Origin: Holtermannia corniformis
Taxonomy: Eukaryota; Basidiomycota; Tremellomycetes; Holtermanniales
Assembly (NCBI GenBank): GCA_001599935.1
Contig: BCIJ01000007.1
Span: 692,168-756,167 of the forward strand
Direction: 5' to 3'
DNA length: 64,000 nucleotides
Position numbers and translations under genes: made by a program. The stretch's first letter is position 1. Every line of letters begins with the position of its first letter. The notes under the pieces were generated by a model. That model was not told the origin of the DNA and ran no database searches. It saw only the letters and a list, made by a program, of their open reading frames with translations. Shown here in pieces: positions 8,859 to 20,071 of this stretch.

Positions 8859-11800
8859 CTAGATTTCCATCTCCAAGCCAATCTCGTCTCCGACAAGCTC
8901 CAAGCACTGCCGCGCTAGATCCCGCACTGAAAGCCGCATCACCTCTTGCGTCTGCTCCGTACCAGATGTCTCGATGATGTCGTCGCCAGTGATCTGATTG
9001 ATAGGTGGTCGGACAGGCGACGCAGATGGATCTGGGACCCTGGCGACCCAAATCGAAGGCAGATCGTATGATGTTGTGGCCAGTTGCAAGAGGGGCTTGT
9101 AGAAGCGGAACAGATGCGCTCGAGGCGAAGTCGCAAGCGCAGCTTGGACCGCATCTAAGTGTGGTGAGCACGTCGCCCGCGCTGCGTATCGAAACGCACT
9201 GCCATTCCTCTCGTCAACCTCACGCGGATAGAGACGTAGCTCCAGAATCCGCTGCAAGACATACACGAGCTCTTCCTCTCGCACACTGCTTCCGTATCAG
9301 CCACGCGACGCAGAGCACACGCTTCCGGGCGTACCGGCTGAAAGGCATTGAGCCTCGGATGGCAGAGTCTGCCAGGAACGTCTCAAGGGTGTAGGCAAAC
9401 CTTCGTAGCAACGACGGCAGCGACAGCATGGCCAGGCGTCGACGAGCGTCAGTCGCGCCTGTGCAAGAGTCAACAACGTTTAGCGCAAAATCAAGCCACT
9501 GACCATCTTTGTGCTCCTGAACAGCTGCAACAAGCACGTCAAAGCACCAATACGCAATCCGCTCCTGGCTGATCCCAACGCTCTCCGCCGTCGTGCCCAA
9601 TTCCTCGCGCAAAGTGCCCGACGGGCTGTACGCCCACAGCGAGCTCGCTTTGCGTAGAGTCTCGGCAAATTGGGTCACAACGTGATCGGGTACTCTGGTG
9701 TTACCGAGTTCCGGGACGATGGATGATTTCAGGAGTTGAAAGATGGGTTGCGCAAATGCCTCTTCTGCATCTTTCTCGGCCGGCGACAGGTTCTCGAGCG
9801 ATGAACTGAGAGGGCGTGAGTGCGGCCAAGAAAGAGCTATACTCACCTGTCAGCTAGTAACGCTCCGCCGACCACGTCCATGATCTGCGCCCAGATGCCT
9901 TCGAAATGCTGCGTGGTGATTGCTGGAACTGTCAGCAACACGGCGTGTGTGAATAGAAGACTCACCCTCGTCTTGTAAAGCAATGGTCGACATGACCTGC
10001 CCAAGAACTGTGCAAAGCCCGTTGCTTGCCTGCGATCATTAGTATCATACGAACGTGATCCCTTGGACTAACAGTCTTCCACAGAGGTGGATCATCACCG
10101 AATTTGCAAGACGGTGGGCAGTCATACTTGAGCTTGACGGGTATTGCGAACGCCTGCAGATTCGATCAGTGTTGCGTCGCGAGCAGTGATAGCAAGCGAC
10201 CTACACTCAGAACCCGCTCTACCGTACCGTCATTGAAGATCTCGACGTCCGCCGAGAACCGTTCAAATGTGCGAGCCATGGACGGCATAGTGTGCTTTGA
10301 CAGTGCCACGAAGGTGACGCTCTTCTGTATTGTCTTGCGGCTAAGCGTCCCCATGGACTGGTCGACATAGTCGAAAGCGCCAACGTAAGCCAGCGTCGTG
10401 TACTCTGCAAGATCGCCGAGTACAAGCGAGGCCACGCCAGGTTGGTCGAGGTCCAAGCTGGCGACCAGCTCAAGAATTGCTGATTGCAGCGGCGTCATCG
10501 AGTCCACATCGAGTCGGTAGTCGGGAGAGCGAGTGTATGACATGACGCCCTTGAGGATCAGGGAGACTCGTTGAAGTCGATCAAGCGGCCATTTTGCGCC
10601 ACTCAGGCTGTGCAGACTACCCAAGGCGAGTACGAGGTAGAGTAGATTGTCTTGCGTATACGGTGCATTCGCGCCCTGACTGCCGGTAGCGTTTGCATTG
10701 GCGAGCACCGCATCACCCGTCGAGGATACTGCAGACCACGCGTCTTCGAGTGCTTCATCGACCGGCTTCACATGATCGCCGACGACCTCCTTGACTGCCA
10801 GCAGTACTCGAGATAGCGCCTTCATAGACGCACTGCCGACTGGCCGGTTGTCCTCCACGAAAGAGCGCTTGATGTGGGAGAGGAAAGTGGTGATGATCTT
10901 GTTGAAGGAATCGAGGGATATGATCGGACCCAGTAGGAACAAGCCAAAGACCGAGCTGGTCGATGCCAGTGCCAGCACCTTTGATTCATCCCACTTGCTT
11001 GTCTCGGCTTCGACGTCAGGGTTTTGCTCTTCCGAGATTGTGCTCGCATAATGATTCGCTCCGTCGGTGCTTTTTGCATTCAAGGCGTCCAATAGAGGAA
11101 AGACAATCGTCCAGATCACCTCGTGCCACATGGCTGAGGTGAGCGAGCTGCCGTATAGCTCGATGCAGCGGAACAGCGTCTGCATGGCGCTGTTGCGAAC
11201 CTCGAGGCGTGCGTCACTGCAGAGATGTAACAGCTCAGAAAGGAGGTTGAGCCAAACATCATCCTGCGCCTCCTTGTTCGTGCTCGCCGTCCGTCGGGCA
11301 ATCTGCACCGAGTCGGAGACGTTCCACAGCAACCCGATCGCCGCTAGGGTGATGTTGACGTCGTCCCGTTGCCTGCCAAAGTGACCCAGGGATTGGGTAC
11401 AGAGTTGCAGGTCATCCGGGTTGAGGGACGATAGAAAGTCGGTACAAATGAGAGTGAGGGAAGGAAACGCGACTCGCACAAGTGCCGCGTCGCCCTTGGA
11501 CGATGTCAAGGGTGGCGGCCTTGTCGTCCCTATCGTTGATGCCAGTGAGACTTCGCTCGAGTTCGCCGCTCTGGAAATCGACGTCAACGATCGGACATGG
11601 CCAAACCCTTTGGAGCCGAAGTCTTCTCGCTTGCACACGCTATTGAGCATGCTAAAAATGGTCTGCCAGCCGACGACCAGCGAGTGTCCTGACGACTCGA
11701 GGATCTGATTCAATGATCGCAAGCCAAGCGAGCGGACGTCGTAGTCTGTCGAAACCGCATGGCTGATAGGGTATCGGTCGACCTGGCGAGTCAACACTTC

Positions 11801-14800
11801 GAAGACTTGCGCCTGGAGACGACTCTGGGATGCCTCTTCTCCGACTTCGCGAGGTGCAGCAACCAGTATCTCATCCAAGACTTCTGCAGCTTGCACGCGG
11901 ATGGTAGCTGGGGCGGTCGGGTGTCGTGCAACGGCCAAGAGGTGATGCGTGACGGTAGTCCATCCGATTTCCGCATCACGCGTGACCAAGCGGTGCAAGT
12001 TGACTGTCACCACATTGCGTAGCTTGCTCAAGCCAAAGGAGCGCTCGCCGGCACGGATCGTCTGCGAAGTGTTGATCCCGCTCGCTCGGCGACGATGCGA
12101 CGGTGGACCGTGCCCCAGATAGTCGGTGGTCCCGTATGTCGAAGGTGCGTTGGGCGAGATGGGCGGCGTGTTTTGACCATCAGTGATGTCGATGACGATA
12201 TTACTTTGCGCGTCCATGCCTATCATCTCAGAACTCAATCGGCAGAGCGCCGCAACGAATTGTTGAAAGGATCCATCGCTGAGCTCCTTGGATCCGTCGA
12301 TGAGTGTGTTGATGGCAAGCTGTATGGAGTCGGTATCGAGCTCGTCGAAGACTGCTGGCCTTCCGAGTGGCAACACCTCGTGCGTCGCAGATGATACACG
12401 ACTCCTGCCTGGAGATTGATTGATCATGGGTGATGCCGCGGCGGAGCGCCGACTGGTGTTGGTTTTGCGCAGTGCCAGCACGTAGTTGGCATTCTGCAAT
12501 GCTTCGAGCACATCATGCCAGGCTCCGCCTAGGCTGCCGGAAAGGTATCGCGCCGTCTTGATCGCACCCATCAAGCAAGCCAAGTTGCGCTCGGACAGAC
12601 TAGGAGGTCCAGCAGAACCGCCTCCAACGCCCAGCGCCGACAAGCCGAGGGCGTCAACGTTCAATACACTATTGTTCCGCGGTGATGTGGGTGCATCATA
12701 GTATGACTGCATCGCAGACACGACGGGCGGCGGGACCGCAAAGCGGATGATGGTGTTGAGAAAGGCGTCGCGTGGTGTGTCAAGGCCCAGCATCCCACAG
12801 ACGACAGTGAAGCTCTGCATAGCCTCGAGGCAGTCTGCAAAGTGCTGATCGGATAGGTTGGTACCTATGAAGTATGATAGCGCAGCGAGGAGTGCTGGCC
12901 AGCCAGCGTCGGCCATGCCTTGCACCGTTGAGAGGGTGTGATAAATGGGGTCGTCTGCGGGTAGCGTTGCGAGATCAATGGCAGGCGGTGCAGTAGTGCC
13001 GGGGTAGTGTGTCCCGACATAAGCCGAGAACAACGGTACGATGGAGGCGTAGAAGCCGTCGGCGATGGCGTCAAGGCAGTGGAGGGCGAGAAGGTAGATG
13101 TAGGTGTCCGGAACCACGGGCGGTTCTGCCTTGTCATGCTGTTCAATGCTGTTAGATGTATCAGCCCGTTCTCTTGCACGTCGGAGACTTACAGTTGCAG
13201 CTTCAGACCAGATGAGGGACCAAGTCCTGTTGACTCGGCGGCCATCATGGCGCTTACCGTTGAGACACCGACGCTGGCGGCACTCGCGACCATCCCCAGA
13301 CCCATGTCTAGATATCCCGCCTGAGCATGACTGCCACCTTGCGGCAAGCCATCGGTTGACGAGCTCGGCACACCCAATCCGTGCATCTGTGTTCCGATCC
13401 CCAACAGTGCCGGCTTCTCCGTCGCAAGTCGGTTCAGTGTTGAGATCAGCAATGTAAAGATCTTGGGTGATGAGCCATCTGGGGCGGCGTCGTAGCGGGT
13501 CCAGATACTGCTCAGTAGCCTGGGATCGCCACAGATACCGCGAAGGATCTCAAGCGCGAGCACGCGTAGCCACATAGGCGAAGTACCGGCAGCCCCGCTC
13601 GAGTCTTTGTGATCCTGCGACAAATGGGCGGGATCGCCCGACTCGCCCAAAGACAGCTTGATGAGCAGCTGGAGGTATATCTCGGCCTCATCCGACAGCT
13701 GATCGGCGAATGATCGTAACAAGAGGAAGACCAGGCGGCAGACGCGTAGAGTGATAGGAAATGTTGGCGGTTTCTCGGCGAGGAGCTTGAGTAACAGTGG
13801 GTGCAAGGAGTGACGGAGGAGGAAGAGAAGCTCTGGATGCTGTCACTGGTCAATATACCTTCGGAATGTCACAATCCAACACACCTTCTTCACACCATTC
13901 TCGAACCCGGACAGTACACTCTCGACGAGCTCGAGACCGAATGTCCGGTTCAAGCTACTCAGCTTGAGCAGCCGAGGCTTCTCTTTGGCACTGCCACCAA
14001 GGTGCAAGAATGAGCTCATGGACCCGCCGGATCCGCTCGATGCATTGAGAGTCAGCAAGCACAGATCCGAGAAGATGGAGTATGCGTCCAAGGCAGAGGC
14101 TGATAAGTGCAGTTCGGTCGGAGGTGCCGTGGGCAAGGTCAACGTCGCGGGGGATGGAGGTGGAGCAGCCGTGAGGTCGGTCGACGTTGGTGTGTCTGGA
14201 GTGTTGGTGTCTGTTACCGGGGGAGCCAGATCTTCCAGCCGCACGCGATCGAAGACGAGCATGACGGCTTGTCGGAGGGTTGCGGCCGCGGTGGACGAGA
14301 CGACTGATGTTTTCGAATCTTGCAGCTTGAAGCACAGCAACAGAGCCTGTACTGTGTCAACTCTGACTGAAGCTCTGTTGAGACACGCACATCTCCAAGC
14401 ACATCTCCGCGCACATCGTCACAGTAGGTCAAGACTGCAAGCAGCGTCTGTAGTATCCGCAACTGTATGTCGACCCCTTGATTGGCGACGCTGGCAAGAG
14501 CCTGCACGATCTCGGGCACTGACCGCTGCGGACCGTCAACGATGCTGCGCAGTTACCGACCGGGTTACACACCGTTGGGACTCCTTTCGAATTGAGCAGC
14601 CTCTGCAGGGCTGATATACTCAAGCTGATGATCTTGGGTGTCTTTGTCTTGCACCCCAATAGCATTGGCTCAAGCATGACATGTGCAGTGGACGCATCTG
14701 TGACTTGGTCAATCGACACAATAGCTCGGCATGCGAACTCACCTTGAGACGACTGCAGCGACCCCGACTTGAACAGCTCTATGGCACGTTCGCTCGCCTG

Positions 14801-14974
14801 CGACTACATGAGCATCTCGTGCAGCGTCTCGGACATTCTGAAGACACACATCTTTGACCTCGGGATTGCGGCGCTTGGCCTCGGTGACCAACGCCTGCAG
14901 GTCGGACACGAGCAACTGGCCATCCTGCACGCCGGATCAACGACCAGACGCATATTGCACGTCCCACCGACCAT
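8859..14974 (-). CDS. MON2: MON2 (Ysl2) endosome-Golgi trafficking protein
   Basis: Very large helical-repeat protein (about 1,750 residues estimated) related to the large Arf-GEFs but lacking a Sec7 catalytic segment. It begins DGQLLVSDLQALVTEAKRRNPEVK, followed by LEPMLLGCKTKTPKIISLSISALQRLL, the typical Mon2 N-terminus. In the middle are QDSKTSVVSSTAAATLRQAVMLVFDRV and PLLLKLLAEKPPTFPITLRVCRLVFLLLRSF, then VGWQTIFSMLNSV. Mon2 works with Dop1 and the flippase Neo1 on endosome-to-Golgi membranes. The start is inferred: an ATG at 14974 followed at once by a GTCGGT donor joins in frame to DGQLL; no other in-frame ATG is near. Many short introns; the 13.1-kb one was verified by reading LKLQLIEQHDKAEPP across the junction. 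It ends GDEIGLEMEI at 8859. Confidence 0.88.
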
Positions 14975-15322
14975 GGCTGAGCCAGCTTGACCACACCTCT
15001 GTTACAACTTGGCTACCCTCGAACAAGAAGAATGAACGCGGACGTCTCGAGCTTGTGCGTCAACGTGTCTGTGCGTGGCGGGCATTGGTGGCCGGTGGCG
15101 AGTCGGTCCTCCTCCTTTCTGACGCTGCGGCGCTATCGCAGTCGCCCCATTCGTGGCGAGTGCGCAGTCCTTGCTACTTCTGTCATATGGGACCAAAGGC
15201 TCCTCCACAATCAGTCGAGAAGGCTCACAAAGTGTCTTCGTGCAGTCCTTTGAGCTCGCCGCGGACCAGTCGTAGTTCTGTGCGACTTCCCCAGGGTCAC
15301 TGCAGTTTATCACTTCCACACG
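14975..15322. other. Upstream region of MON2
   Basis: About 350 bp upstream of the inferred MON2 start. Short frames are open on both strands but none shows recognisable motifs. No RNA gene or repeat is seen. Confidence 0.3.
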
Positions 15323-15538
15323 ATGTCAGACAACAAGAAATCTGCAGAAGACAGCACGTCGTCTGTTCCTCACACACCTACCGCGCTGGCGCCGACCAGT
15401 CTGTCGCTGGTCGCGTTCTGTCCGATCGACACGGATCTTTACTCACAGCCACAGCCTGAAGTGGGCGCTACGACTGATGTTCCCAAGCGCCGTAGTGAGT
15501 CAGCGCCAGCTACAGATAAGCCGAGGCAGCAGGCATAA
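15323..15538 (+). CDS. Possible small hypothetical protein (71 aa)
   Basis: An ATG-started frame (MSDNKKSAEDSTSSVPHTP) of 71 codons with Ser/Pro/Thr/Ala-rich composition and no domain or signal. It could be a real disordered protein, the last exon of a longer gene beginning near 15000, or chance. It is divergent from MON2 and converges on the sugar transporter, whose stop is 199 bp further. Confidence 0.3.
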   Translation: MSDNKKSAEDSTSSVPHTPTALAPTSLSLVAFCPIDTDLYSQPQPEVGATTDVPKRRSESAPATDKPRQQA

Positions 15539-15736
15539 TGCATAGGCGACCAACTTCACACTCGTATGCAGCTGCTTGAACTTACCCGTCGCAGACGGCT
15601 GGCACTGCTGCATGCCGGGACAGTCGTGCATTGCATTCGACTGCACTGAGAGCTATTGAAAACGATGCAGATTATCCCATGCCATGTTCACTATGTAATG
15701 CAGAGTCTATAGTCTATGCAGATACGATCCAAGAGC

Positions 15737-17782
15737 CTAAGCGCTCGTAGCGCTGTCACGGCTCGTGCGTCCGCTGGGGATGGCGCCCTCGGGCTTTTGC
15801 TCCTCGTGGTGCGACTTGGCGTAGTGCTTCTCGTGGCCCCTGAGCTCGGCCTCTTGCTGGTCCTTGCGGAACTTGGACGAGCGCCACGCGGGGGTGTTCG
15901 AGAGGTAGAGAGCATCGACCCTGAAGTCGGGGTCAGCATGAAGCGCGAGTCACTGGGCAGTCGGACGTACTCCTCGATCGACATGCCCTTGGTCTCGGGG
16001 ATGCAGGTGAAGGCAAAGATGAACGAGGCGAGAAGGAAACCAGCCCAGACAAAGGTGATGTTGGTCCCGATCCTGTCTTGGACAATGGGGGAAGCAAACG
16101 CAATGACGAGGTTCATGCCCCAGTTGCTAGCAGTGCCCTTGACGATGTGAGCGGGCGGCTCAAAACGAAGATCTCAGACTCACCAAGGTAACACACTTGT
16201 TCGAGAGACGGACGGGGAAGGACTCGCCACAGACGACCCAAGCGACGGGACCCCACGAGGCGGCAAAGCCTTGATGATTGTCAGCATGTGTTTCTCGCCA
16301 TGGGCTCGAGACCCACCAGCAACAAAGATGCACGAGAACGCAATCAAAGCCTTGCCAGCCTGGGCTTCGTCCTGTGCATATATTAGTATGGCGTTCAGGC
16401 CAGTTGCCAACCACGTCACACACCTTGTGGGTGACCGCAACGGCGCCAGTGATGATTTGACCCGTGAACATGACGAGACCACCGATCAAGAGTACAGGGC
16501 GACGGCCGAAGCGATCAACAAAGACGAGACCGGGGAATGACATGACAAAGTTGACGGCCGAGAGAATGATCTGGAAGACGTCTGTGCATGCGTCAGCTAG
16601 TATTCGAAACCGTCGGCCGTCTACTCACAGGTGTTGTCGATACCAGCAGCCTGGGCAAACTGGATACCGTAGCTGAAGAAGAAGTTGATCTGTACAGCTC
16701 AGCTCGAGCCCGACTAGAATTCTGACAAGACTCACACCAGTGACCTGCTGGCCGATCTGGACCAAGCAGCCAATCATGGTCCGCCACAAGATGCGGTCCT
16801 TCATCGAGAAGCACTCGGCATAAGACGAGTCACCCTTGGTGTCATCGAGCTCCTTGGCGGCGCGGATCTCATCCATTTCAATGTCAAGCTCGTGGTCGTC
16901 AACGGCAAGGCCACGAAGGTTGGCCAAGTTTTTGCGGCACTTTTCCCACTCGTTGTGCTTTGCGAGGAAACGGGGAGATTCGGGCGAGAAGACGAAGCCG
17001 ACAAAGAGGAGACCGGCCCAGATGAGCTGGAGGGCGATCGGGAGACGCCATGAGATGGCACCGGCGTGGGTGGACATGCCGTAGTTGACGCAGTTGACGA
17101 GGAAGATGCCGAGCGTAACGCAGAGCTGGAAGGAACCGGTGATCAAACCGCGAAGCGCAGGTGGCGCCGCCTCTGCACCCGTGTCAGCCATACGGACCTA
17201 TGGACAATTTTCACGCACCAGCCTGGAAGACGGGGACGAGACCCGAGGTACAGCCAATGCCGAAACCAGTGAGGAGACGACCGACGCAGATTTGCGCATA
17301 CTGGTATTGAGCCGAGGTCTTGTGACCGTTAGCAGCGCGTTCGATTCAGTGCAATGCACTCACTTCAATAGCAATGCCGACCATGAAAACGAAAATAAAA
17401 GTCAAGCAAGTGACGCGGAGACCGAGCTAGAGCGGCGTCAGAAACATGCCACGCCTTTCGAGGTGTCAGACTCACGCGGTCGGCAATCGAGCCAGAGCCC
17501 AAAGCGCCGAGGAAAGCGCCAACGGAGAGGATACCGGTGATTGTTGATTGACGGATGGTAGGGAGAGCGCACACACCCGCGGCGTCACACACACCGAAAC
17601 GGGCAGAGTAGTCTTGCATGTTGAACTGTAGCGCATCCAGGTCAGCTTTTCACCGCGCTGATGTGTTGTGCAAAGCAACGCACGAGACCGGATCCAGACG
17701 ACTGCTCCCATCCGAAGAGCAGACCGGCGAGGGATTGGAAGAGACATAGCACAATGGCCTTCTTGTTACTACGAGGCGCCAT
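15737..17782 (-). CDS. MFS sugar (hexose-type) transporter
   Basis: Twelve-helix major facilitator of the sugar porter family, expected in the plasma membrane importing a hexose by facilitation or proton symport. It starts MAPRSNKKAIVLCLFQSLAG, with LLFGWEQSSG in helix 1. Signature motifs include GALGSGSIADR, VGRLLTGFGIGCTSGLVPVFQAE, PESPRFLAKHNEWEKC, QIGQQVTGINFFFSYG, VDRFGRRPVLLIGG, WGPVAWVVCGESFPVR and PETKGMSIEEY. The cytoplasmic C-terminus is hydrophilic, ending SGRTSRDSATSA. The ATG at 17782 gives the short N-terminus normal for hexose transporters. About seven small introns. Substrate cannot be decided from sequence; an inverted CCAAT lies about 95 bp upstream. Confidence 0.9.
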
Positions 17783-17876
17783 GGTTGGGAAGTGGTTGTC
17801 AAGTAGAGACAGATACGCGGGATCGCACGCCCGGGTATGTTATACTTTTGAGCGAGCCGACGTCTGCTCGGGGCCG

Positions 17877-17881
17877 ATTGG
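17877..17881 (-). promoter_or_regulatory. CCAAT box upstream of the sugar transporter
   Basis: CCAAT on the minus strand about 95 bp before the transporter ATG, in the usual distance range for a CCAAT-binding complex site. Five-base match only. Confidence 0.3.
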
Positions 17882-18436
17882 AGCTCGAAAAACAGACGGC
17901 GCGGAGACGGCCGCGCGAGCGCTGGGGGCACAGTGAATTTTCAAGCCCGTCATCCGCCGCGGCGATTACAGCTTCTGCCGCATCGAGCGATTGTTACGTC
18001 AAGCGCTGGGCACATGTCCAGGGTTCCTGTGCCAGTGCCGCCGGCCGACGACCAGTGATTGGTGCAGGCCTCAGGGCCGAGGGAAATCGCGCGCCGCATG
18101 CTGTGAGAGACGACCGTCTTGCATCTGGGCGCCCATCTCGGGACCCGGCTAGGCTCGAGGGGTGGCAGCTGTGCCCAGCACGGGGCTGATCCTGACCAAG
18201 ACGGAGTACGGCTTTCACGCCCTAGGGTTACCGAATGCACCTGTAAGACACGGTGTCAGACCGCAGAGAGCGAGCGCTTGGTCACATTGGCCACTCAGGG
18301 ACCAAGCGCTGTCACCCGCAAACTGACAGAGCGGGACAGCTCCAGAATCTTCGGGATAAAGATGGTGGCCAAACCCCAGCGAGCTCGGTAGAAAACGTAA
18401 ACACCGTGTATCGCCGAGGTAGGGGTTGGTGCGCAC

Positions 18437-18473
18437 GGACAGGTTGCACTGTCCGCTGCTGCGTGCAGCGGAC
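18437..18473 (+). repeat. Two overlapping, mutually exclusive hairpins
   Basis: GGACAG (18437-18442) pairs with CTGTCC (18449-18454), and GTCCGCTGC (18451-18459) pairs perfectly with GCAGCGGAC (18465-18473) around a 5-nt loop. The two stems share GTCC at 18451-18454, so only one can form at a time. They lie 73-109 nt before the next ATG, possibly in its 5' leader. Function is unknown. Confidence 0.5.
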
Positions 18474-18545
18474 CCGCATCGCACAGATCCACATAGCAAG
18501 CACACGGCAGATTAGCACCAGCAAGCACAGCATAGCATAGGCAGC

Positions 18546-19481
18546 ATGCCGACATCACCCTCAATGCCAGCTTCACGGCGGCGCTCGGCAGGAACGGCGC
18601 GCCAAACTCAGATCCCACTCCAGTCACTCTCGCTAGCTCAGCTACGGGAAACCCTCGCAAAGACAGAGCGGCTGCTGTCGACTCTGCCATCAAACTCGAG
18701 CGCACAGCCAGACGCAGTCATGCAGAATCTGCTGGCGCAACGCCAGGCGATGAAGGATCGCGAGACGGAGCTGTTGTTGGGCCAGCTTGCGTTGACAGAG
18801 CCGAGTGTGGCACCTGACAGCAAGGGCAAGGGCAGAGAGGTCGTGGGTGACGACGGGGTACCGAGGGGTATGACAAGGAAGGAAGCCGTCCTTGCCGCCA
18901 TCGGCAGACAAGATAGGGAGCGAGGCACAACGAACAGTCACCTATTGTACGTGCGGATCAGTTTGTGGGGTTAGCTGCTCACTGGGCTCAGGCCACTTGA
19001 AGACTCGCTTGCTCTTGATCAGCGCGAACCACAATCGGCTCCACCGCATCGGACAACGTCGTCGCATGCCAATGGCAAGCTCGCGGCCAAGCAGCCACCC
19101 TATGGCTGGAACGCGCACGATGAGGTTGCACGGGCGCAGTACGAGGCGCGGATGAGAGCGTTCATGTGCGTGCCCGCTTCTGCCTGGGCAAAGCTATGTC
19201 AGCTGACGGGCTCGACCAGGTCCTACGCGCCCTCAGACTCGGACTCTGACGACGCCATCTACGCCGACTCGGACGATTCGGACAACGATTACACGTACAT
19301 CAATCCCTCGCAGCCGTCCCATACGCACGCACAGGACGATCCAGACGAGGAGGACATGTACCCCGAGGGCAACGACGACTACGAGCTCGGCACGGGTGAC
19401 CTCGAAGCTGTCATCCAGATCGACGTTGGGCGTGCCCTTGGCGGTGGCGGGCTGCAGGTCCCGATGGATGAGGCCAAGTGA
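18546..19481 (+). CDS. Hypothetical acidic protein, possible Gdown1-like N-terminus
   Basis: Three exons encode about 270 residues. The N-terminal half is helical: SLSLAQLRETLAKTERLLSTLP, then MQNLLAQRQAMKDRETELLLGQL. The pattern S-L-x-x-L-R-E-x-L-x-x-x-E-R-L-L resembles the start of POLR2M/Gdown1, a Pol II-associated inhibitor, but this is remembered similarity, not a search. The centre has GWNAHDEVARAQYEARMRAF. The C-terminus is strongly acidic (SDSDSDDAIYADSDDSDND) and ends QVPMDEAK. Junctions after SHL(L) (intron 18948 to about 19000) and RAF(M) were checked for frame. The ATG at 18546 is the first in the frame. Nuclear location is only a guess from composition. Confidence 0.7.
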
Positions 19482-20071
19482 GCTCGACTGCATCGCATCG
19501 TACCGCACCGCATCGCAGTATAGTGTAGCGCTGTTGTATTCCGCGACCATGGAGTCTCATGTACGACCGACGCGTGCACTGAGGCGATGTGCCACTTTGG
19601 CCGATCCTGCCGCCGGATCGGCAACGAGCTTGGGACCTCCGCCAGACATGCTGCGAGGTCTGGCGACGCCGCACTTGATCTGATATACGCAATGTCCTGT
19701 TGCTGTACACCTACTTGACGTGCACCGCTCACGTCCGGCACTGCGCCTACCCATCGTCTACCGCGCGGCCGCCGTCGTGCGCTAGTTTTGCCTCCGCGTG
19801 GTCCCTAAAACCTCGGCCGGGTTCGCAGCGCCCATCGCCGAGGGCAAACAACTGGCGACCGAGTTGCCGCCCGTTCATCCGACGACTGGCAAGCTGTAAA
19901 GGAGGCACCGACTGCTTTCCAGAGCGACACGGAACGACAAAGGGTCACAGGACGCGACACGCACAGGGCCGTGGCAAAGGAGACGGCACGCTAGCATCAA
20001 TGCCGGCTTGAACGTGTGCAACCCCTTCATCTCGCACTCGTTTCATTACGACGCACAGCGCACCATTCAGC
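19482..20071. other. Intergenic region
   Basis: 590 bp between two plus-strand genes: the 3' flank of the 18546 gene (with repeated GCATCG words near 19488-19520) and the upstream region of the MIPC synthase gene. No gene, RNA or clear promoter motif seen. Confidence 0.3.

Larger units (their letters stand above)
17783..18545. other. Intergenic region between divergent genes
   Basis: 763 bp separating the sugar transporter (minus) and the 18546 gene (plus). It holds CCAAT pentamers in transporter orientation at 17877-17881 and 18058-18062, and a pair of overlapping hairpins near 18437-18473. I see no gene; the open frames here lack motifs. Confidence 0.4.
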
